64,000 nucleotides of DNA, taken from assembly GCA_038246305.1 (NCBI GenBank), contig JBBRRP010000004.1:1-64000 (forward strand), written 5' to 3'. The notes beneath the pieces are model-generated. The model had not been told where the DNA came from. It made no database searches and was given only the letters and a program-made list of their open reading frames with translations. Below are positions 25,277-32,735 of this stretch, one piece after another; position 1 is the stretch's first letter; each line of letters opens with the position of its first letter. The translations under genes and the position numbers were made by a program. Source of the DNA: JBBRRP01 sp038246305. GTDB lineage: Bacteria > Myxococcota_A > Polyangia > Polyangiales > Polyangiaceae.

Positions 25277-27288
25277 GGCGGGCCCCTCTCGACCCAGATA
25301 TCTCGGAGCGGGTGAATATCCTTAAAATTCGGTGCCCGCTTTCCGTCTGGAAACTCGAGCTCATGGTAGAAGCCGCGCAGCCTGGGATTCACCAGATCTG
25401 AGTTCACGTAGAAGTAAATGGGCATGATTGGGAACTCGTCCTGGACAAGAATGCTCTCAGCCTCTCGCAGGAGTTGCATGCGGATTTTACCCCAGGCCTC
25501 CGATTTTTCTGCCACAGAACCAGCACGCGCACTTTCAAGCTCCTGGCGAATCATTGCCGGCTCCTTGAGGTGAGACAACAGACCTTCGGGATTGGCTAAG
25601 AAGGGCTCCAAATTCCCCGCGTCAGCAATGAGCTGATCGTAGATGGGTGAGCTGAACCCCGTTTGGTTATTGCCACCGTTGGTTACCCACATATCCAGGA
25701 AAGTATTAGGGTCGCTGTAGTCCCCAACCCACGCCGCACGAGCGATGTCATAGTTAATGCCACGAACAGTCGAGATGTAGGATTGCCACTCTTGGTTGTA
25801 GGCTTTGGCAGCAATACCCAAGTTCCGTTTCAGTTGATCGGCGATGACTTCGGCGATCTTCTTGTGCGTCTCGTTAGAGTTGTAAAGAATCCCCACTTCA
25901 GGGAATCCCTGCCCGCCCGGGAATCCGGCCTGCGCCAAGAGTTCTCGCGCATGCGCTAGATCTAGGCTAATTTTGGTCCGGGGTGATGTGTAGCCCGTCA
26001 TGCCCGGGGGCACGAAGCTGAACGCTGGCAACTGTCCGAGACCAAGGACTCGTTCAACGATAAGCTTCCGATCGATGGCCAAATTCAGCGCGTGTCGGAC
26101 ACGGACGTCGTTGAAAGGCTTCTTTTTGTTGTTGAAGCGATAATAGTAGACGGTCAGAGCGGGCCCGGTGTGAAAGTCGGCTCGGTGTCGGAGATCTTGC
26201 ACAAGATCACTGGGATAGAGGTTGCTGGTTAGCCAATCCGCTTCACCAGTGAGGTACATGTTGAGGCAGGTGGTGAGCTGCTCTGTTGGCAAGACATCGA
26301 GCGCGGTAGCACGCACCTCGTCGTGGCCCCAATAGGTTGGGTTCTTATTGAGCCGGATCCGTTCGTTGACGTTCCAGGTTTTTAGCAGGAACGGGCCATT
26401 ATTGACTATCTTTTTTTGCGTGAACCAGTCGCTGCTGTTCCCCGGCCGCTCGATCACGAAACGTGGAGCCGGCATGGTGGGAAAAAAGGAGGTGATCTCG
26501 AGGAAATAAGGAGTCGGCGCCTTGAGCTCAACCACGAACGTATGGTCGTCAGGTGCCATGAACCCCGCGGTTTTACCCAGCTTTTCTCGTGCCTCCGCGT
26601 TCTTCTCCAAGAGGAGTTTCGCTTCGAGATCCAGTCCTTGGGAAAACGCGTTCAGTTGTTCTCGGGTCAAGCTACCCTGTTTGAAGGTTAGAAGATCTCG
26701 TAGAACTTTCTGTTCGGTGGCTTTGAGGGGGCCATGCGCGTCCGCTTCAGCCAAAAAACTCTGCCAGCGCGCCGCATCGATAGACTCGTTCTTTTCGATG
26801 AGCGCCGTCAACTTAGCTTTGAGCGGGCCTCGGATGGCCTCCGCGTAGGACTTATAGGCGTTGTAGGCTTCTGCATATTGAACGGGAAACAGGATGTAGG
26901 CGTACTCACCGCCTAACGCCGGATCCAGCAGTCGCTTCCAGGAATAAATAAAGTCTGCCGCCGTGAGCGGACGCCCATTCGACCATCTTGCATTCGTCCG
27001 CAAGTGGAAGGTGTAAGTCTTGAGATCAGGAGAGAGCGTCCAGTGCTCAGCGACTCCCGGTGCCGGTTCTAGGGTCTTCGGATCGTAACGCGTCAGCCCC
27101 TCAAACAGGGCGGAGATGATACGATTCTCTGGCTCTCCTGTGGCTAGATGAGGGTCGAGCGTTTTCGGCTCAGTGCCATTAACGAAGCGATAATCTGGCG
27201 GGGCATCCAGGGAAGCCGAAAACGTGAAACCAACCAGCAGCAGCGTGACAGCGAATGCCAAAAGAACACTGATGAGTGTGCGGTACAT
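25273..27288 (-). CDS. Oligopeptide-binding protein, OppA-like (system 1)
   Basis: This extracytoplasmic solute-binding protein of family 5 delivers peptides to the system 1 permeases. The 671-residue protein has a signal-anchor or signal peptide (residues 5-25) without a clear lipobox, then NGTEPKTLDPHLATGEPE and LTRYDP, the family hallmarks. About 100 residues of charged helical sequence (from about residue 145, with SYAEAIRGPLKAKLTALIEK) interrupt the usual fold; most OppA proteins of about 540 residues lack this. No lipobox suggests it may be membrane-anchored or free in the periplasm. It starts with ATG and lies 6 bases after the ATPase-pseudopilin fusion gene. Confidence 0.92.
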   Translation of the reverse strand: MYRTLISVLLAFAVTLLLVGFTFSASLDAPPDYRFVNGTEPKTLDPHLATGEPENRIISALFEGLTRYDPKTLEPAPGVAEHWTLSPDLKTYTFHLRTNARWSNGRPLTAADFIYSWKRLLDPALGGEYAYILFPVQYAEAYNAYKSYAEAIRGPLKAKLTALIEKNESIDAARWQSFLAEADAHGPLKATEQKVLRDLLTFKQGSLTREQLNAFSQGLDLEAKLLLEKNAEAREKLGKTAGFMAPDDHTFVVELKAPTPYFLEITSFFPTMPAPRFVIERPGNSSDWFTQKKIVNNGPFLLKTWNVNERIRLNKNPTYWGHDEVRATALDVLPTEQLTTCLNMYLTGEADWLTSNLYPSDLVQDLRHRADFHTGPALTVYYYRFNNKKKPFNDVRVRHALNLAIDRKLIVERVLGLGQLPAFSFVPPGMTGYTSPRTKISLDLAHARELLAQAGFPGGQGFPEVGILYNSNETHKKIAEVIADQLKRNLGIAAKAYNQEWQSYISTVRGINYDIARAAWVGDYSDPNTFLDMWVTNGGNNQTGFSSPIYDQLIADAGNLEPFLANPEGLLSHLKEPAMIRQELESARAGSVAEKSEAWGKIRMQLLREAESILVQDEFPIMPIYFYVNSDLVNPRLRGFYHELEFPDGKRAPNFKDIHPLRDIWVERGPP

Positions 27289-27294
27289 GGGAAG

Positions 27295-28959
27295 CTAGGG
27301 GGCTGTCGGCGGGGTTCCGATGTCGTCTGTACCCTGTTTCTTGTCAGGGCCAAAGCTGCCGAGTTGGAAACGCTGCTTCGGGTTCACTCCTGGTCGATAT
27401 TTCCAAGAATTCCCCCAGGGATCGGTGGCATTCCCGTCAGGGAAAATGGCGTAGAGCCGAAACCCGAGATCGGAAAGCCTGGTGGGCGGTTGACCTGTCT
27501 TCGCCACGTAAGCCATGAGTTCACGTTGCAGAGATTCTAACTGTGTCGTCGCGGTGCGGCGTCGCTCAAACTGTCTCACTCCGAATGAGATCAAGATCGC
27601 AGCCAATAGACCTAGCGCGAAGGGTCGATACGCGCTGAGCCGAATGCGTTGACCGGGCGCGAGCAGCGCTACGAAGCCGCACAGGCCTATCAGAAAGCCC
27701 CAAAATGGGTGTCCGAGGAGGGTCGCTGTGGCTCCTGCTAACACGATTGCAGCATAGATAACGCGAGCCACCCAACGATCCAGCTCGGTGTCAGCTTCCA
27801 AGTCGGTATCACTCGTGACACTCGGACTCGTTTGGCTGGTCTTACTGGTGGCGCCGGAACTCTCTTCGATGGCCGTGCGTTCAGACGCGGTTTTCAGACT
27901 TGAAGACCGGGCTGCAAATTGCCGCTCCGCATCGGTAAATCGCCGTTCCAGTTGAACCCACCAATCCGCGCTAGATTCTAGTCCTTCCGCGTGCCAGCAG
28001 TGAGTCTGGTGTCCCGGCTCAAGTTCGAAGGTGGGCGGCTCCTCGGTGGTGCAGCGTTCCAACCGTGCGGGGCAGCGCGTGTGAAAGCGACAGCCAGAAG
28101 GCGGATGCAAGGCACTCGGTACGTCGCCGTGCAGGGCAACACCGTGCACGGGACGCCTTGGATCCGGCCACGGAACGGCTGACAAGAGGGCGCGAGTATA
28201 AGGATGAGAGGGGCGGGAAAACAGCGCCTCGGTCGGTGCGACCTCCACGATCTGTCCGAGGTACATCACGGCCACGCGTTGTGAGATGAACTTCACAATC
28301 GATAGGTCGTGCGAAATGAAGAGATACGCAAGATTAAATTCTCGTTGGAGCTCGATCAAAAGGTTGATAACCTGAGCGCGTATCGAGACGTCGAGCGCGG
28401 AAACGGCTTCGTCGCACACGATGAGTTTCGGGTTGAGCGCCAAGGCGCGCGCGATTCCGATGCGTTGCCGTTGCCCGCCTGAAAATTCGTGCGGATAGCG
28501 ATGCATCCAGGATGGGGCCACTCCCACCTTTTCGAGGAGCTTCTGCACGCGCTCCTCCATCTCCTTGCCTTTCGCAATACCGTGGACAGCCAACGCTTCT
28601 CCCACGATATCGAGCACTCGCATGCGGGGGTTGAGCGAGCTGTAGGGGTCCTGAAAAATGATCTGCATGTCGCGACGCAGCGGCCGAAGCTCGTTAGGAC
28701 TCAGCGCGCGAATGTTTCGCCCCTCGAAGTCAATCCCGCCCGCTGTGGCTTCGATCAGGCGCAGCAGGAGCCGGCCGACGGTTGTTTTCCCGCAGCCAGA
28801 TTCGCCAACCAATGCCAGTGTTTCGCCCGGCGCTAGATCAAATGAGACATCATCCACCGCTCGCACTTGGCCCACTATGCGCCCAAAAACGCCACGATTT
28901 ACAGGGAAATGCTTGGTGAGGCCGCGCACGCGGAGGAGTGGCTCACTCATGATTTCCAT
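27295..28959 (-). CDS. OppF-type ABC ATPase fused to membrane helices and a GspG-like pseudopilin domain (system 2)
   Basis: The 554-residue protein begins as a normal OppF ATPase (residues 1 to about 330): Walker A GESGCGKT, FSGGQRQR, LIVCDEAVSALD, CRFHTRCP. A polar Ser/Thr-rich linker (about 335-395) leads to about three hydrophobic segments (about 398-463). The last 85 residues resemble the C-terminal domain of type II secretion major pseudopilins: LESLQRELMAYVAKTGQPPT, DPWGN (513-517), then GSFGPDKKQGTDDIG (534-548). This domain usually sits behind a pilin leader helix, absent here. I know of no standard transporter ATPase with this tail. The fusion is continuous in frame with no internal stop. 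Confidence 0.88.
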   Translation of the reverse strand: MEIMSEPLLRVRGLTKHFPVNRGVFGRIVGQVRAVDDVSFDLAPGETLALVGESGCGKTTVGRLLLRLIEATAGGIDFEGRNIRALSPNELRPLRRDMQIIFQDPYSSLNPRMRVLDIVGEALAVHGIAKGKEMEERVQKLLEKVGVAPSWMHRYPHEFSGGQRQRIGIARALALNPKLIVCDEAVSALDVSIRAQVINLLIELQREFNLAYLFISHDLSIVKFISQRVAVMYLGQIVEVAPTEALFSRPSHPYTRALLSAVPWPDPRRPVHGVALHGDVPSALHPPSGCRFHTRCPARLERCTTEEPPTFELEPGHQTHCWHAEGLESSADWWVQLERRFTDAERQFAARSSSLKTASERTAIEESSGATSKTSQTSPSVTSDTDLEADTELDRWVARVIYAAIVLAGATATLLGHPFWGFLIGLCGFVALLAPGQRIRLSAYRPFALGLLAAILISFGVRQFERRRTATTQLESLQRELMAYVAKTGQPPTRLSDLGFRLYAIFPDGNATDPWGNSWKYRPGVNPKQRFQLGSFGPDKKQGTDDIGTPPTAP

Positions 28960-29980
28960 CCCCGACTCCCTGTTGTGGAGCGCGGCTACTTTGCATGAGA
29001 TCCAGTGAGGGGTTTTCCTCCGTCACGAAACAGGCGGCTGCATGTTCACCCCCGTGTGAAACGAGAGGTGGCGCTGAAGTGAGGCATTTCTCGATGCGAA
29101 ATCTGCAACGCGGATGAAAACGACAACCGTTGGGCAGGTTCAACGCGTCTGGCACGTTGCCGAAAATGGGCTCAAGGTGCCTTCCGCTGGCATCGTAGGT
29201 TGGCAAAGAACGCAGGAGGCCCGCCGTGTACGGGTGTTTAGGGCGCTCAAAGATATCAAACACCGTCCCGTGTTCCACGATGCGTCCGGCATACATGACG
29301 GCGACATGCTGTGCCATGGATGCCACCACTCCAAGGTCGTGCGTGATGAGCAGGATCGACATGCCGAACTCGGCCTGAAGCTCCCGGAGAAGAGTGAGGA
29401 TCTGCGCTTGGATGGTGACGTCGAGCGCTGTGGTGGGTTCGTCGGCGATCAGGAGCTTCGGATGACACGAAAGGGCCATCGCGATCATGACGCGTTGGCG
29501 CATTCCCCCCGAGAGTTGGTGGGGATATTCGTGCAGCCGCTGTTCGGGCGAGGGAATGCCCACCAGCCTCAGAAAGCGCAGGATCTCCGCGTGTTGCTCG
29601 TCGCCGCGCATGCCACGGTGCAACTCCAGCACCTCTCCGATTTGATCACCGATGGTGTAGACCGGGTTGAGGCTAGTCATCGGCTCTTGAAAGATCATGG
29701 CAATGTCATTGCCACGCACGGCGCGCATCGCTTCGTCGTCCAACAGGAGCAGCTCTCTCCCTTCGAATTTCACGCTTCCCGCTGTGACCTCGCCACGCTG
29801 CTTTTCAATCAAGCGCAAGATGGTCATGGCCGTGACGCTCTTGCCGCAGCCGGATTCACCCACTACAGCGAGCGTCTTTCCCGGCTCGATCGTGTAACTG
29901 ACCCCATCCACGGCGCGAACGATGCCAGCCCCCGTGCGGAACTGCACCTTAAGATCAGTCAGCTCAAGCAGGTTCGTCAT
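28943..29980 (-). CDS. Oligopeptide ABC transporter ATPase, OppD type (system 2)
   Basis: This 345-residue ATPase is the OppD partner of the fusion ATPase. It shows GESGCGKS, IFQEPMTSLNP, LSGGMRQRVMIAMAL, LLIADEPTTALD and the C-terminal CRFHPRC motif. The last 30 residues are a short polar tail. It resembles the system 1 OppD in the same run but is not a near copy, which suggests an old duplication or separate origin. It overlaps the upstream permease gene by 4 bases (ATGA) and the fusion gene by 17. Confidence 0.94.
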   Translation of the reverse strand: MTNLLELTDLKVQFRTGAGIVRAVDGVSYTIEPGKTLAVVGESGCGKSVTAMTILRLIEKQRGEVTAGSVKFEGRELLLLDDEAMRAVRGNDIAMIFQEPMTSLNPVYTIGDQIGEVLELHRGMRGDEQHAEILRFLRLVGIPSPEQRLHEYPHQLSGGMRQRVMIAMALSCHPKLLIADEPTTALDVTIQAQILTLLRELQAEFGMSILLITHDLGVVASMAQHVAVMYAGRIVEHGTVFDIFERPKHPYTAGLLRSLPTYDASGRHLEPIFGNVPDALNLPNGCRFHPRCRFRIEKCLTSAPPLVSHGGEHAAACFVTEENPSLDLMQSSRAPQQGVGDGNHE

Positions 29981-31272
29981 GTCTTTAACTTGGGGTCGAG
30001 TGCGTCTCGCAAACCCTCACCCACCAGGTTGAAAACGCTGACCACGAAGAAAATCGCAAACCCTGGAGCGAGAATCAGCCACAGCTTCTGTTCCAAGCGC
30101 CCCGCGTTGAGCGTTTCACCCCAGCTTGCCACGGTGAGATCTCCAATTCCGAGGAACGCAAGGCTTGATTCGATGAGGATCGCCGAGGCCACACCGAACG
30201 TAGCGCTCACCAGCACCGGCGCGATCGCATTCGGCAAAATATGCCGAAACATAATGCGAAAACGCGGGATCCCGAGCGCCAGCGCCGCTTGGGCATATTC
30301 AAGCGAGCGGTGTTTCAAGAACTCAGCGCGGATGAGGCGTGCAACGCCAGTCCAACTTGTGATGCCGATGATCAGCATCACATGGAAGATGGAGCGTTGT
30401 TCGATGAGCGCCGCGATCGTGAGGATCAAGAAGAAGCTTGGAAAGCAAATCATGACTTCGATCAAGCGGCTGATCAGCATGTCCACCCAGCCCGCAAAGT
30501 AGCCCGCCAATGCTCCGAGGACGAGCCCGATGCCGACATAGATCGATACGGCAACCACACCGATCGTGAGCGAGATGCGCGTGCCAAACAGCATGCGCGC
30601 GAAAACATCTCTGCCCTCGGTATCCGTGCCAAGCCAGTGTGCCTTCGTGGGTGGTTCAACGTTGTGCGCTGGATCGGTGTCTCGGTATCCGTAACGAAGC
30701 GGAGGGAACCAAGCAGCGTATGCCTCGTGCTTGGCGTCCAGTTCTTGGACTACGTTCGTGAAGTTCGTCACCTTCTCCTTCCGATACAGCGGGTTATCAA
30801 AGGCTAGAAAGCTCTCGGGCAGCATCAGCAAGTAGAGCGCGAAAAACGACCCGATCAACATCCCGAGGACGCGCACGCGTAGCCGAAAAAACCGCACGCC
30901 AAGGCCCCGCTTCAGCAACATGAATGCGAGCACGTAAAGCGGGGAGAGCACGAGTGCCAAGTTAAACAAAATATCAACCGCATTCTCGTAGAGCAGCCGA
31001 TTGAACAGACCGCGCCAGAACGGAAACGACGTATCCCCACGAACCGAAAGGTAAAATGGCTGATTGCTCGAAATAAATGGCGCGTAGATCGCGAGCACCA
31101 GCAATACCAACACGGCATAGAGGCCAACCAAAGCCAGCCGATTCTTTTTAAACTGTCCCCACACCATGCTCAGATAAGACAACCGCTGCCAGTCGATCTC
31201 AGCCTGCTCCCGCACTTCCGAGGCTGTATCGACGTGAGGGGGCGCCACAGGCCTTTCGGGGTTCGACGTCAT
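29977..31272 (-). CDS. Oligopeptide ABC transporter permease, OppC type, enlarged (system 2)
   Basis: The 431-residue protein is more than 100 residues longer than typical OppC. The core is standard (HWLGTDTEGRDVFARMLFGTR, then LEYAQAALALGIPRFRIMFRHILPN). Between the first helix (about 51-70) and the core lies an insert with two or three added hydrophobic segments (ILFNLALVLSPLYVLAFMLL, VLGMLIGSFFALYLLMLP) and a periplasmic stretch of about 60 residues with AWFPPLRYGYRDTDPAHN. Similar long OppC-type permeases occur with large SBP_5 proteins in other Proteobacteria. ATG start, overlapping oppB2 by 4 bases. Confidence 0.92.
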   Translation of the reverse strand: MTSNPERPVAPPHVDTASEVREQAEIDWQRLSYLSMVWGQFKKNRLALVGLYAVLVLLVLAIYAPFISSNQPFYLSVRGDTSFPFWRGLFNRLLYENAVDILFNLALVLSPLYVLAFMLLKRGLGVRFFRLRVRVLGMLIGSFFALYLLMLPESFLAFDNPLYRKEKVTNFTNVVQELDAKHEAYAAWFPPLRYGYRDTDPAHNVEPPTKAHWLGTDTEGRDVFARMLFGTRISLTIGVVAVSIYVGIGLVLGALAGYFAGWVDMLISRLIEVMICFPSFFLILTIAALIEQRSIFHVMLIIGITSWTGVARLIRAEFLKHRSLEYAQAALALGIPRFRIMFRHILPNAIAPVLVSATFGVASAILIESSLAFLGIGDLTVASWGETLNAGRLEQKLWLILAPGFAIFFVVSVFNLVGEGLRDALDPKLKT

Positions 31273-32720
31273 GAGTAACGAATCCTCGGATCTACCAAGG
31301 CGTAACTCAAATCGGTGAGCAAGATGCCAACGAGCACGAGGACCGTCGACAAGAGCTCAATCGCCATGATCACATTGTAATCACGCTGGTAGATAGCATC
31401 CACGGCCCAAAGTCCCATGCCAGGGATGCCAAAGATGTATTCGATGATCACGCTGCCGCCGAGCACCGCCGGCAACAGCCCCGCCAGCAAAGTCAGAATC
31501 GGCAATAAACCATTCCGCATGGCGTGCTTGCCAATCACGCTCATCTCCGGAAGGCCCTTGGCGCGCGCCGTTCGAATGTAATCCGATTGAATGACCTCGA
31601 GGAGCCCCGAGCGCATGTAGCGACTAAGGGCCGCGAGTGAGCCGTAAGTCATGCAGAACATCGGAAGGACTAAATGCCAGCCAATGTCCTCCATCTGCTC
31701 AAACCAGGTCATTTGGGCCGCATTCTGCGACTCCCAGCCACCCGTTGGAAAGAGCCGCAGGCTCTCAAACGGTGAGCCCTGCGAAAGAAAGTAAAGAAGC
31801 AGCGTCGCCACGAAAAAGCTCGGCAATGAATACAGCATGAACAAGCCGACCGTGAGGGAACGGTCCGCCGTGGTGTCGCGTCTTACAGCCGAAAACACGC
31901 CGAGCGGAATGGCAATCAGATAAGCCAAGATGAGCGAACCTACGGATAGCCCCAACGAGTAACGAAGCTTTCGTAGCAGCGTGTCAAATACAGGTTCCTT
32001 GCTAACCAACGAGATCCCAAAGTCGAGCTTCGCCAAATTGGCCCAGTATTTCGCGAAGCGCGTGTCGGTGAAGAAGATCGAGACTTTGTCTGTGAAGGAA
32101 TATGAGAAGCGGTCGCGATTCTTTGCGAACCAGGCTTGCCAGGCGCTTACAATTTCGATCTTCTGAGATTTGGGCGCGTCCAGCGGATAGCGGAGGAGTT
32201 GAAGTTTGGAATTTTCGGAGTCTATGGCGTGGTTGAGCTTCGTCAGTTCGGCTGATGGTGCGGAATTGTACGGGTCGACAAGTGGGCGTTGAGAGTTGAT
32301 GCTGAGAAAGTAGACCGCAACGTCGCGGAGTTTGGCATTGTGCTGTGTCGTTGCCGACTGGAGAACCTCAACCAAATGAGGCACGGCATAGCTGCCATAA
32401 TCCTCCAGCTCATCCTGTGCTTTGATCCGTTCCGAAACGGGTACCGAGACTATCTGCGCGAATATCCGGAGGCGGGCGTCCACTTCGGCGGTGGAAAGCG
32501 CAAAGTAGGTATTCAGCAGCGTTGGCTTGCCCAGATTGAACTGCTCGCGAAAAATCCGATAGGATTCCTGGGTTGTTTTGCCCTTGAGCTCCGAGGCCGT
32601 GTCGCCTTGCGGTTTTCCTGGTCGCCCGGGAGCCAGATTCAAGACAAGGAAAATGATCACAGAAATTCCGAGGAAGGTCGGAATCATGATGAGGAGGCGC
32701 CGAAGGATATAGGTCGTCAT
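31269..32720 (-). CDS. Oligopeptide ABC transporter permease, OppB type, with HEAT-like periplasmic insert (system 2)
   Basis: The 483-residue permease starts with the classical OppB helix (YILRRLLIMIPTFLGISVIIF), but about 150 residues (about 75-225) are inserted before the core. Part of the insert, DELEDYGSYAVPHLVEVLQS followed by AKLRDVAVYFLS, looks like HEAT-type helical repeats. The core then continues with SDYIRTARAKGLPEMSVIGKHAMRN and IEYIFGIPGMGLW. The insert follows the first helix and should face the periplasm, where it could contact the large binding protein. It lies 15 bases downstream of the binding-protein gene. Confidence 0.91.
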   Translation of the reverse strand: MTTYILRRLLIMIPTFLGISVIIFLVLNLAPGRPGKPQGDTASELKGKTTQESYRIFREQFNLGKPTLLNTYFALSTAEVDARLRIFAQIVSVPVSERIKAQDELEDYGSYAVPHLVEVLQSATTQHNAKLRDVAVYFLSINSQRPLVDPYNSAPSAELTKLNHAIDSENSKLQLLRYPLDAPKSQKIEIVSAWQAWFAKNRDRFSYSFTDKVSIFFTDTRFAKYWANLAKLDFGISLVSKEPVFDTLLRKLRYSLGLSVGSLILAYLIAIPLGVFSAVRRDTTADRSLTVGLFMLYSLPSFFVATLLLYFLSQGSPFESLRLFPTGGWESQNAAQMTWFEQMEDIGWHLVLPMFCMTYGSLAALSRYMRSGLLEVIQSDYIRTARAKGLPEMSVIGKHAMRNGLLPILTLLAGLLPAVLGGSVIIEYIFGIPGMGLWAVDAIYQRDYNVIMAIELLSTVLVLVGILLTDLSYALVDPRIRYS

Positions 32721-32735
32721 CCGCCTTGGCCGCCT

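Noticed and set aside
29114..30502. Long plus-strand open frame (462 codons) antisense to the opp genes
   Set aside because: It runs opposite to two well-supported genes (OppD2 and OppC2), its product is Arg/His-rich with no recognisable domain, and it has no ribosome binding site. Long antisense frames are common in GC-rich coding DNA.
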